This document shows positions 1-7,611 of a stretch of DNA of 64,000 nt, piece after piece. Made by a program: the position numbers and the translations under genes. The number at the start of each line of letters is the position of its first letter. Within the stretch, counting starts at the first letter, position 1. This DNA is from VRUE01 sp963816785. GTDB taxonomy: Bacteria > Actinomycetota > Thermoleophilia > Solirubrobacterales > 70-9. The stretch spans positions 434,001 to 498,000 of the forward strand of contig CAWFLL010000002.1 of NCBI GenBank assembly GCA_963816785.1, written 5' to 3'. The notes below the pieces were generated by a model that was given only the letters and a program-made list of their open reading frames with translations, was not told where the DNA came from and did no database searches.

Positions 1-95
1 AGCGCGGCGCCGAGGGCGAAGAACGCCGGCGCCCAGGATGGCCGTGGCGCGTAGATCAGCTCCCCCGGCTCGGCTATCTCCCGCTCCGCGCTCAT
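1..95 (-). CDS. Partial membrane protein, last visible gene of the oxidase-like operon
   Basis: Only the first 31 codons lie in the window; the gene continues beyond the left edge. Its ATG overlaps the stop codon of the preceding 37-residue gene (ATGA), so translation of the two is probably coupled. The visible N-terminus is charged and proline-rich (EPGELIYAPRPSWAP) and then turns hydrophobic (FFALGAA), as at the start of a membrane subunit. It is the last visible gene of a run coxB-like, coxA-like, ctaB, small membrane protein. An oxidase-like subunit III or IV is therefore a natural guess, but that rests on position only. Confidence 0.5.
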   Translation of the reverse strand, partial: MSAEREIAEPGELIYAPRPSWAPAFFALGAA

Positions 96-205
96 GAGGC
101 GATGTAGAGCAGCGCGATCACGAAGCTGAGGGCGAAGATCGCGGCGGCGAATCCGCCCGCCATCAGGCCGGCCGAGATGCTGCGTTTGGCTGTCTCCCGG
201 TCCAC
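92..205 (-). CDS. Small single-span membrane protein (37 aa) in oxidase-like operon
   Basis: A GTG-started 37-codon gene sits 14 bp after ctaB and ends in an ATGA overlap with the next gene. The product has a short charged N-terminus (DRETAKRS) followed by one hydrophobic helix (GFAAAIFALSFVIALLYIA). Very small one-helix subunits are known in several haem-copper oxidases, for example subunit IIa of ba3 oxidases, so an accessory-subunit role is plausible. I cannot assign it to a named family. The tight spacing on both sides is the best evidence that it is translated. Confidence 0.6.
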   Translation of the reverse strand: MDRETAKRSISAGLMAGGFAAAIFALSFVIALLYIAS

Positions 206-219
206 GGCCCCGATTTCTA

Positions 220-1155
220 CTAGAGAGCCCGGTCGAGCGGCATCGAGATGAAGAGCAGCGCCAGGTAGGCGAGCGAGAAGAGGTAGGTGCGGAGCGCCCA
301 GCGCCGGTCGGCGCTGCGCAGGAGCCGGACCGCGCAGTAGATGAAGGCGCCTCCGAGGGCCATCGAGGCGACCAGGTACTCGATCTCGAAGGCGCCGGCG
401 CAGAAGGGGAGCTGGGTGACCGCATAGAGAAGCACCGTGTAGAGGAGGATCTGGCGCCGGGTCTCGTCCTCTCCGCGGACCACCGGCAGCATCGGCACCC
501 CGGCCTTCGCGTACTCGTCCTTCATCAGCAGCGAGAGCGCCCAGAAGTGCGGCGGCGTCCAGAAGAACACGATCGCGAACAGGTAGAAGGCGGTGCCGCT
601 GAGCCCACCGGTGACCGCCGCCCAGGCGACCAGCGGCGGCACGGCGCCCGCGGCGCCTCCGATCACGATGTTCTGCGGGGTCGTGCGCTTGAGCCAGAGC
701 GTGTAGACGAAGACGTAGCCGAGCAGGCCGGACAGCGAGAGCGCCGCGGCGAGCGGGTTGACCGTGAGCGAGAACAGCGTGAACGAGGCGACGCCGAGCG
801 AGGCGCCGAAGACAATCGCGGCGGTGGGGGAGATCCGCCCGCTCGCTACCGGCCGCGTCGCGGTCCGCGCCATCGTCCGGTCGATGTCGCGGTCGAGGGC
901 GTGGTTGATCGCGCCCGCGCCGCCCGCCGAGAGGGCGCCGCCGAGGCAGGTGAGGAGGACGAGGCCGAGCGAGGGGTCGCCGGCCACGTACATCGTCGTC
1001 ACCGTGGTCAGGAGCAGGAGCGACTGGACCTTCGGCTTGGTCAGCGTCAGGTAGTCGCGCAGCGTCGTCGCCGCCGCAGGGCGCCGCGAGACCGCCGCTG
1101 CCGTCGCTTCCAGCGCCACTATTCCGCTTCGCTCGCGGCGCGAAGAACCAGACAT
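220..1155 (-). CDS. ctaB: Protohaem IX farnesyltransferase (haem O synthase)
   Basis: This 311-residue UbiA-superfamily prenyltransferase transfers a farnesyl group to haem b to make haem O, in the cytoplasmic membrane. The family signature is clear: an Asp-rich motif NHALDRDIDRTMARTATRP near residue 105 (NxxxDxxxD) and a second acidic loop (DEYAKAGVPMLPVVRGEDETRR) after about residue 210. About eight or nine hydrophobic helices are visible. The first ~35 residues form a variable, Arg- and Ala-rich tail. It lies directly downstream of a coxA-like gene, the usual neighbourhood, although that coxA-like product lacks most haem ligands. The haem made here may therefore serve another oxidase. Confidence 0.93.
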   Translation of the reverse strand: MSGSSRRERSGIVALEATAAAVSRRPAAATTLRDYLTLTKPKVQSLLLLTTVTTMYVAGDPSLGLVLLTCLGGALSAGGAGAINHALDRDIDRTMARTATRPVASGRISPTAAIVFGASLGVASFTLFSLTVNPLAAALSLSGLLGYVFVYTLWLKRTTPQNIVIGGAAGAVPPLVAWAAVTGGLSGTAFYLFAIVFFWTPPHFWALSLLMKDEYAKAGVPMLPVVRGEDETRRQILLYTVLLYAVTQLPFCAGAFEIEYLVASMALGGAFIYCAVRLLRSADRRWALRTYLFSLAYLALLFISMPLDRAL

Positions 1156-1192
1156 GCCTCATTTGGCTCGCTCCGCGCTCATGGTCACCGGC

Positions 1193-2881
1193 TCAGGCTA
1201 CCGGCTGCGACTCGCGAGCCGGCTGCTCAGGGCGGCTGGTGCGGTGCTCGATCGCATCGCGGATGTCGCGCATCGGCCTGGCGCTGCGGACGTCGGGCAG
1301 GAGGTCGAAGTTGTGCGGGTCCGGCGGCGAGAGGGCGAACCACTCGAGCGACTCGCCGCCCCACGGGTCGTGGCCGGCCTCGGGGCCGGCGTTGCGGCTG
1401 AGGATCGCGTTGACGAGCGTCATCACGATCCCGATCGCGAGGACGAAGGAGCCGATCGTGGCGACCAGGTTGTAGGCGTCGACGCCGGTTCTGCCGAAGA
1501 ACTTGTAGGCGTCGACGACCTCGCCCTCGAACGCCGCCGGCGAGGAACAGCGGCACGAAGGTGAGCAGGGTCCCGACCGCCATCGTCCAGAACGAGATGC
1601 GCGCCAGGCGTCTCGCCCATCGCGCGGCCGGTCATCTTCGGGAACCACCAGTGCAGCGCCGCGAAGCCGCCGAAGACGGCGCCGCCGATCAGCGCGAAAT
1701 GGGTCGCGGCGGTGCTGTCGGTGGTGTGCTGAAGGCGCCAGGCGGTGGCGATCATCGAGTGCGAGATCTCCGGCCGAGAGCCCGATCGAGATCGCCGACA
1801 GGGCACCCGCCGCGAACAGCAGCGGCGACCGCATCCGCGCCGCGCCGCCGACCAGGGTCGCGATCAGGTTGAAGAAGACCAGGCCGAAGGGGACGATCAG
1901 GGCCAGCGACATCACCATCGCGAAGTACATCCAGCCGATCCCGATCGGAGCGGTGAGCATGTTCTGCGTCCAGGCGAGGGTGCCGAACACCGCGATCGCC
2001 ACCAGCGAGCCGATCGTGACGTTGCGATTGAACAGCGGCTTGCCGGCGAAGGCGGGGACGATTTCGGCGATCGCGCCGAGGGCCGCGACAGCACCAGCAT
2101 GTAGGCGCCGGTGTAGAAGATCCAGCTCAGGTGCTGCCAGAGCAGCGGCGCCCCGCCCGCGTCACCGGCGAAGAAGATCCCGTCGAAGTTGCGGTCGATC
2201 AGCAGCATCGTCGACCGCCGCCAGCATCACCGGGCCGATCACGAGCAGCAGCCAGGAGCTGATCGCGGCGGCCCAGGAGAAGACCGGCAGTCGGCGCCAT
2301 GCCATCCCAGGGGCACGGCTGTGGCGCAGGGTCGCGACCAGGTCGATCGCGATCAGGACGAAGCCGAGCGTCGCCAGGCCGGTGGCGGCTGCCCAGGCGT
2401 CGATCCCGTTGTTCGCCAGGAAGGCGAGTTCCGACAGGGGCGCCAGCGGGTTGACGCCGCCCTCGGAGGGGGTGAAGAGGAGGCCGGCGTAGAGCACGGT
2501 CGCCCCTGCCAGGTAGAGCCATGCCCCGACCTGGCCGACCCGGGGCAGGGCGGTGCCGCGGGCGCCGATCTGCAGCGGTGTCAGGTAGTAGAAGAAGCCG
2601 AGCGCGAGCGGGATCGCGAAGAGGAAGAGCGCGGTTGCCCCGTACAGCGAGAGCATCCGGTTGAAGGTGACCGGGGTGAGAAAGGTGTTCTCGGGAATCG
2701 CCAGTTGCAGGCGCATCACCAGCAGCTCGATCAGGGCGATGAAGAGGAAGCCGAGCGCGGCGACGATGATCAGGCGGCCGACGTCCTTGTGATCGGCGCT
2801 CGTCGCGATCTCGAGCCAGCGGGGCCGGCGTCGAGGGAAGCCGTCGACGACCAGCTCGGGTGGCCTCTGCGGCGCGCTCAC
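1193..2881 (-). pseudogene. Cytochrome c oxidase subunit I-like gene, ligand-poor, with five frameshifts
   Basis: The start is a GTG overlapping the coxB-like stop (GTGA). Homology to haem-copper oxidase subunit I runs throughout (SADHKDVGRLI, LTPLQIGARGTALPRVGQ, LLWQHLSWIF, WWFPKMTGR, about 560 residues). Reading it needs five single-base corrections: extra base near 2212, missing base near 2097, extra bases near 1775, 1617 and 1537. Catalytic positions are replaced. The helix II His is Tyr (SLYGATA); the HPEVY box reads TGAYM; the HH pair of the next helix reads QN (WTQNML); and the HFH haem motif aligns with ATH, keeping only the low-spin His. The gene could be a decaying non-catalytic paralogue, or an intact one with sequence errors. 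Confidence 0.8.
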
Positions 2882-3570
2882 GATTCCTTCTTGAGCTCGG
2901 CCACGACCCGGCCCTGGGCAGCCTGGATGTCGGTCTTCGTCTGCTCGACGAACGCTTCGTATTCCTCTGGGGAGACGACCTCGACTTCGGTCCGCATCGC
3001 GGCGTAGCCCTGGCCCGAGAGGGTCGCCGACTGGCCGCGGTAGGTGCCTTCCTCGTCGGCGGCGAAGAGCACATGGTGGTGCTTGCCGGGGACCGCGTCG
3101 CGCTTGCCGGCGAGCGATGGGACGTCCCAGGTGTGGACGACGTCGGTGGAGACGAGATCGAGGTCGACGGCGGTGTCGACCGGGACGACGAGCTTGTAGT
3201 AGGTGAAGGCTTCGTTGGGGTAGTCGTAGCGCCACAGCCACTGCTGGCCGGTCGCTTCGATCTGCAGCGGCTCGCCGTCTTTCGCCTGCAGACCGGCCGA
3301 CCCGGACGCCGGCGCCTCCCGGGCCTTCGTCGTGTAGACGGTCGCGAGGACGAGCAGGATCGCGGCAAATGCGGTCAGCGCGCCGGCGGCGCGCAGCTGG
3401 ATTCCCCGCCCGCCGGTGAGCGCCCGCGGCTCGGTCCCCCGGCCGGCCCGGTAGCGGCGCAGGGCATAGATCAGGGGGAAGTTGACCGCCACCACGACGA
3501 GCGTCGCGGCGACGAAGCCGATCCAAAGCAGCGTGTCGATCTGGTCAGTGCCAGGGGAATGGGGCGACAA
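2878..3570 (-). CDS. Cytochrome c oxidase subunit II-like protein lacking the CuA site
   Basis: A 230-residue protein with two N-terminal membrane helices (about residues 10-30 and 55-75) and a periplasmic cupredoxin domain. The aromatic motif WLWRYDY and the first CuA histidine (VVHTWDVP) are present. The CuA loop, normally GQCAELCGxxHxxM, reads GQSATLSGQGYAAM: both cysteines are Ser and the second His is Tyr, leaving only the Met. A binuclear CuA centre cannot form by the known scheme. It is first in an operon with the coxA-like gene (4-bp overlap) and ctaB. The reading frame is intact, so the substitutions are not frameshift artefacts. Confidence 0.9.
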   Translation of the reverse strand: MSPHSPGTDQIDTLLWIGFVAATLVVVAVNFPLIYALRRYRAGRGTEPRALTGGRGIQLRAAGALTAFAAILLVLATVYTTKAREAPASGSAGLQAKDGEPLQIEATGQQWLWRYDYPNEAFTYYKLVVPVDTAVDLDLVSTDVVHTWDVPSLAGKRDAVPGKHHHVLFAADEEGTYRGQSATLSGQGYAAMRTEVEVVSPEEYEAFVEQTKTDIQAAQGRVVAELKKES

Positions 3571-3633
3571 GGCGCGGCCATTCTAATCACGCGGGCCCCC
3601 GGCGCGGACGGCCGCGAGGTTGTTGGCTCCTCC

Positions 3634-3639
3634 TATACT
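3634..3639 (+). promoter_or_regulatory. -10 box TATACT before PAP2-like gene
   Basis: TATACT lies 10 bases before the ATG at 3650, in the gap divergent from the oxidase-like operon. The transcript leader would be only a few bases long. No convincing -35 box at 17 bp spacing was found. Confidence 0.5.
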
Positions 3640-3649
3640 CGCCGACCTC

Positions 3650-4594
3650 ATGCGGACGCGATCCCGTCCATCTCCTGCGTTGCGTGCGGCGGTGCGCGCC
3701 GGGGCGGCCGGAGCGGTCGCGGCGGCGGTCGCGGTGCCGCTGCTTCGGCGGCGCCTCAGGATCCCCGCGCCGGTCACGGTGGCCGCCTGCGCCACCGGCC
3801 CGCTGGCCCTGGCGGTGCTCTACCCGCGATCCGGCAAGCGGGACGTCGCACTGTTCGCCCTCCAGATGTGGGCGTTCACGATGGTCCATGAGCTTCCCTA
3901 CGACGACCCCGATCGGCTTCGTCGCCGGCTCCGGACCCGCTTTCCGATCGTCGCCGATCGCGCGGTCGGGCTCGGCAGGCTTCCGAGCGTCCGCCTCCAG
4001 CGCGCTCTCGCGCACCTGCCGGGAATCGGGAAGGTCGACCGGTTCCTGACCTGGGTGCACTGGCTCTGGTTCCTCGAGCCCTACGCCGCGCTCCTCTACA
4101 TCCTCATCCGCCACCCGCAGCATTTCCCCCGCGCCGCCCGCCAGCTCGCCGCCGTCTTCGACGTCGGCTGTGTCGGCTACTTCCTCGTCCCCACCGCCCC
4201 TCCGTGGTGGTCCTCCGAGCAGGGCCTGACCGACGAGGAGGTGCGCAGGATCATGGTCGGGGTGGGGGAAGAGACCTGGCGCGGGGCCTGGCCCTCGATG
4301 TACGCGGCGCTGGGGGGCAATCCCTGGGCGGCGATGCCCTCGCTGCACTTCGCGACCTCGACGATGGCGGCGATCGCGCTCTCCGAAGCCGGGGCCGCCC
4401 CGGGGGCAGCCGGCTGGGCCTACGCCCTGACCCTTGGCTTCGCGCTCGTCTATCTGGGCGAGCACTACGTGACCGACCTCGCGGCCGGAGCCGCGCTGGT
4501 GGCGGGAGTACGGCGCGGCGAGCCGCTCGCCGAGCCGGCCGTGGAACGGATCAATGCCGGTCTGCGGCGCCTGGAGCGCCTTGCGAGTGGCTAG
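3650..4594 (+). CDS. PAP2-superfamily membrane enzyme (inositolphosphotransferase-like)
   Basis: A 314-residue multi-span membrane protein. PAP2 phosphatase motifs are visible near the C-terminus: AMPSLHFATS (catalytic His) and YLGEHYVTDLAAG (His/Asp motif). The long N-terminal half with several helices and the gap before SLHF resemble the PAP2_3/Aur1-like branch, which moves phospho-headgroups between lipids, rather than a simple lipid phosphatase. I chose the ATG at 3650, just after the -10 box, over an upstream in-frame start. It is followed after 19 bp by a flippase-like membrane gene, suggesting a lipid or cell-envelope pair. Confidence 0.8.
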   Translation: MRTRSRPSPALRAAVRAGAAGAVAAAVAVPLLRRRLRIPAPVTVAACATGPLALAVLYPRSGKRDVALFALQMWAFTMVHELPYDDPDRLRRRLRTRFPIVADRAVGLGRLPSVRLQRALAHLPGIGKVDRFLTWVHWLWFLEPYAALLYILIRHPQHFPRAARQLAAVFDVGCVGYFLVPTAPPWWSSEQGLTDEEVRRIMVGVGEETWRGAWPSMYAALGGNPWAAMPSLHFATSTMAAIALSEAGAAPGAAGWAYALTLGFALVYLGEHYVTDLAAGAALVAGVRRGEPLAEPAVERINAGLRRLERLASG

Positions 4595-4613
4595 ATGATC
4601 TAGCGTCTCCGGG

Positions 4614-5747
4614 GTGTCTCCGGAGCGATTGGCGAACGGCAACGGCGCCGCCGGACTGCCGCTCTTCACCACGCGTCGCGTCGTGCAGACGATGCTGCTG
4701 GTCCTCGTCCTGCTGATCGGGATCTACTTCCTCTTCCCGAAGCTGGTCGGCCTCGGCGACTCGCTGAGCAAGCTGGGCGAAGCCGACATCGTCTGGGTGG
4801 TCGTCGCGATCGGCTTCAGCGTGCTCGCGATCGCCACCTACATCGCGCTTTTCAAGGCGGTGGTCGGCGGCAACGTGCTGCGGCTGACCTGGGCCGAGAC
4901 CTACGAGATCAACATGGCGGGGGTGGCCGCGACCCGACTCTTCTCCGCCGGCGGCGCCGGCGGCATCGCGCTCACCTACTGGGCGCTGCGCAAAGCGGGG
5001 ATGGTGCGCCGCGACGTGGCAAGGCGGATGGTCGCCTTTCTCGCCCTCCAGTACTTCTTCTACCCGATCGCGCTGATCGTCTTCGGGATCCTGCTGCGAA
5101 CCGATGTCCTCCCCGGCAAGGGCTCGGTCGAGCTGACGATCATCCCCGCCGCCGTGGCCGGGTTGGTGCTGGTGATCGGCGCCCTGGTGATGCTGGTCCC
5201 GCCGGACCTCGGGCGGCGGGCGGCGGGCCTGGCGCACGGGGCGCGGCTCGAATCGATTGCCGACAGCATCGCCAAAGTGCCGGCGACCATCGGGGAGGGC
5301 CTCAGGTTTACGATCCGGCTCGTTTCCGATCCATCGCGGGGGTGGTGGGCGGTTCTCGGCGCGGCCGCGTACTGGGCCGCCAACATCGGAATCCTCTGGG
5401 CCTCGTTCCGCGCCTTCGGTATCCAGGTCCCGGTCGCCGTCGTCATCCAAGGGTTCTTCCTCGGGATGGTCGCCAACCTGTTCCCGCTCGCCCCGGCGGG
5501 CGTCGGCGCCGTCGACGCCGGGATGATCGGCGCCTTCGTCCTCTTCGGCATCCCCGAGGAGACCGTCTTCCCGGCGATCTTGATCTACCGGCTGGTCGCC
5601 TTCTGGCTGCCGATCCCGCCCGGGATGGTCGCCTTCTTCCAGCTCCGCGCCCGGGTCCAGCAGTGGGAACAGGAGGAGCTGCCGATCGACCGACATCGGC
5701 CCACCGAGGGCGAGCCGGTGACCGCCGGGGCCGAGCGGGGGGCCTGA
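4614..5747 (+). CDS. Flippase-like integral membrane protein (LPG synthase TM / UPF0104 family)
   Basis: A GTG-started protein of 377 residues with about eight hydrophobic helices, lacking a soluble catalytic domain. The layout, including the EINMAGVAATRLFSAGGAGG segment and a late LAPAGVGAVDAG motif, fits the lysylphosphatidylglycerol-synthase transmembrane/AglD-like family (YbhN type). Members move or modify lipids or polyprenyl-linked sugars. The C-terminus is a short charged cytoplasmic tail. It lies 19 bp after the PAP2-like gene and is probably co-transcribed. The substrate cannot be told. Confidence 0.75.
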   Translation: MSPERLANGNGAAGLPLFTTRRVVQTMLLVLVLLIGIYFLFPKLVGLGDSLSKLGEADIVWVVVAIGFSVLAIATYIALFKAVVGGNVLRLTWAETYEINMAGVAATRLFSAGGAGGIALTYWALRKAGMVRRDVARRMVAFLALQYFFYPIALIVFGILLRTDVLPGKGSVELTIIPAAVAGLVLVIGALVMLVPPDLGRRAAGLAHGARLESIADSIAKVPATIGEGLRFTIRLVSDPSRGWWAVLGAAAYWAANIGILWASFRAFGIQVPVAVVIQGFFLGMVANLFPLAPAGVGAVDAGMIGAFVLFGIPEETVFPAILIYRLVAFWLPIPPGMVAFFQLRARVQQWEQEELPIDRHRPTEGEPVTAGAERGA

Positions 5748-5777
5748 CCCAGAGCTATACTATAAAAAGTAAAGTAT

Positions 5778-5783
5778 TAGACT
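5778..5783 (+). promoter_or_regulatory. -10 box TAGACT in AT-rich region before trxB
   Basis: The 50 bp before trxB are strikingly A/T-rich for this genome. TAGACT ends 13 bases before the ATG at 5797. A second -10-like TATACT sits at 5756-5761. No classical TTGACA is present at 17 bp. Confidence 0.5.
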
Positions 5784-5796
5784 CAGGCGGCAGGAC

Positions 5797-6804
5797 ATGA
5801 GTGATCAGAAGAAGACCGAGAACGTGATCATCATCGGTGGCGGCCCGGCCGGCTACACGGCGGCTCTCTACACAGCGCGCGCCAACCTCGAGCCCCTTGT
5901 CTTCGAGGGGTTCCAGTGGGGTGGGCAGCTGCAGAACACCACCGACGTCGAGAACTACCCCGGCTACCCGGACGGCATCATGGGCCCGGAGATGATGAGC
6001 CAGTTCCGTGCCCAGGCGGAGCGCTTCGGGGCCCGGTTGGTCACCGACGACGTCGATCGGGTCGAGCTCTCCGATGGCGGCGTCCAGAAGGTCTACGTCG
6101 GTGACGACGAGTACCTGGCCAAAACCGTGATCCTCTCGATGGGGGCAGAACCACGGCGGCTCGGAGTCCCCGGCGAGCTGGAGCTGAGCGGCTGCGGCGT
6201 CTCCACCTGCGGGGTCTGCGACGGAGCCTTCTTCAAGGACAAGGACGTGATCGTGATCGGCGGAGGCGACTCGGCGATGGAGGACGCGATCTTCGTCTCC
6301 AAGTTCGCCGACGACCTGACCGTGGTCAACCGTCGCGACGATTTCCGCGCCTCGAAGATCATGAAGGAGAGGGCCGTGGAGCGGCCCAACATCGAGTTCA
6401 AGACGCCCTTCGTCGCCGAGGAGTTCGTCGGCGAGGACGGCCGGCTGACCCGGGTGCGACTGCGCAACGCCGACACCGGCGAGGTTGAGGACTTCGAGAC
6501 CGAAGGGGCATTCGTCGCCATCGGCCACATTCCGAAATCCGAGATCGTCGCCGATCAGGTCGACACCGACGAGGACGGCTACATCCTCACCGAGGCGGGC
6601 TCGACCAGGACCAACCTGGCGGGCGTCTTCGCCGTCGGCGATGTCGTCGACCGCACCTATCGCCAGGCGGTCACCGCCGCCGGCACCGGCTGCATGGGCG
6701 CCCTCGACGCCGAGTGGTACCTTCGCGACACCCCGCCCTCGCCCGAGGCCCACTGGGCCCCTGGCGGCGAGCCGACCGAGGTCGCCCCGACCCCCGGGAC
6801 CTGA
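5797..6804 (+). CDS. trxB: Thioredoxin reductase
   Basis: A 335-residue flavoenzyme that passes electrons from NADPH through FAD and a CxxC disulfide to thioredoxin in the cytoplasm. Visible motifs: an N-terminal FAD-binding Rossmann fold (IIIGGGPAGYTAALY), the redox pair in STCGVCDGAFF (usual CATC replaced by CGVC), an NADPH fold (VIVIGGGDSAMEDA) and a C-terminal FAD motif (GVFAVGDVVDRTYRQAVTAAG). The tail after residue ~315 is a Pro/Glu-rich extension. No thioredoxin gene is adjacent. It converges on greA only 7 bp downstream. Confidence 0.96.
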   Translation: MSDQKKTENVIIIGGGPAGYTAALYTARANLEPLVFEGFQWGGQLQNTTDVENYPGYPDGIMGPEMMSQFRAQAERFGARLVTDDVDRVELSDGGVQKVYVGDDEYLAKTVILSMGAEPRRLGVPGELELSGCGVSTCGVCDGAFFKDKDVIVIGGGDSAMEDAIFVSKFADDLTVVNRRDDFRASKIMKERAVERPNIEFKTPFVAEEFVGEDGRLTRVRLRNADTGEVEDFETEGAFVAIGHIPKSEIVADQVDTDEDGYILTEAGSTRTNLAGVFAVGDVVDRTYRQAVTAAGTGCMGALDAEWYLRDTPPSPEAHWAPGGEPTEVAPTPGT

Positions 6805-6811
6805 TCCCGCC

Positions 6812-7282
6812 TCAGCCGACCAGCTTGCGGACCACGAAGGTGCGGGTGCCGCGAGGGGTTTCGACCGCTACCGGCTTGTCGAGCCTTGCGTCCCGCAGCG
6901 CCCGGCCGATCGGAGACTCGGCGGAGAGGCGGCCCTCAGCCAGGTCGGCCTCGGTCGAGCCGACCAGGGTCCAGGTGTTGACCGCGCCGCTGTCCTCGTC
7001 GAGGACCTCGGCGGTGCGGCCGAAGGCGAAGGCATCGGCGGCGGCGTCGGCCTCGACGACGACGGCATTGGCGAGCCGCTTACGCAGCCGCTTGATCCGG
7101 GTCTCGAGGTGGGCCTGGTCCTCCTTGGCGATGTGATACTCGGCGTTCTCCTTCAGGTCGCCGAGCTCGCGCGCGGTCTTGATCCGCGCCGCCATCTTGG
7201 CCCTTCCGGGCCCTTCCAGTTGCTCGATCTCCTCGTGCAGCGCCGCAACCCCCGCGCCTGTGATCGCCTCCCCGTCTCCCAT
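6812..7282 (-). CDS. greA: Transcription elongation factor GreA
   Basis: 156 residues when started at the ATG at 7282, which has a good ribosome site (AAGGTGG). An upstream in-frame start would add 12 residues without one. The N-terminal coiled coil carries the family motif GDLKENAEYH with acidic tip residues that enter the RNA polymerase secondary channel to stimulate transcript cleavage. The C-terminal FKBP-like domain includes ESPIGRALRD. The length is normal. It is divergent from the zinc-finger gene at 7321, with about 38 bp shared for both promoters. Confidence 0.95.
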   Translation of the reverse strand: MGDGEAITGAGVAALHEEIEQLEGPGRAKMAARIKTARELGDLKENAEYHIAKEDQAHLETRIKRLRKRLANAVVVEADAAADAFAFGRTAEVLDEDSGAVNTWTLVGSTEADLAEGRLSAESPIGRALRDARLDKPVAVETPRGTRTFVVRKLVG

Positions 7283-7320
7283 CAGGCCACCTTCGCAGAT
7301 GCTCGCCGCGGGCGTCATCG

Positions 7321-7611
7321 TTGGGCTATCGTCGGGGGACGGCCACCTGCACCCACATTCGCGAAATCGAGCGATTCGACCTGCCTGAAGAGCTTGCCGG
7401 TTGCGAGGAGTGCCTCCAGTTGGGGATGAGCTGGGTCCACCTGCGGATGTGCCAGATCTGCGGCCACATCGGCTGCTGCGACAACTCGCCGGGCAGACAC
7501 GCCACGGTCCACCACCACGAGACCGGCCACCCGATCGTCCGCTCGGCCGAGCCCGGCGAGGACTGGAGCTGGTGCTACGTCGACCAGGTGATGCTCCGCC
7601 TCAGTCCTTGA
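7321..7611 (+). CDS. UBP-type zinc finger protein
   Basis: A 96-residue protein consisting almost entirely of a ZnF-UBP domain: Cys and His ligands are spread through CTHIREIE, CEECLQLG, CQICGHIGCCDNS, HATVHHHETGHP and a final WCYVDQ segment. In eukaryotes this fold binds the ubiquitin C-terminus. Actinobacteria carry stand-alone versions whose role is not established. The TTG at 7321 is the first available start in frame; no ribosome site is evident. Its 3' end overlaps the end of the convergent propeller gene by 11 bp. Confidence 0.85.
   Translation: MGYRRGTATCTHIREIERFDLPEELAGCEECLQLGMSWVHLRMCQICGHIGCCDNSPGRHATVHHHETGHPIVRSAEPGEDWSWCYVDQVMLRLSP

Noticed and set aside
547..1401. Arg-rich plus-strand frames opposite ctaB and many similar long frames
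   Set aside because: High-GC shadow frames: no start signals, extreme Arg/Ala/Gly content, fully antisense to a clear gene.
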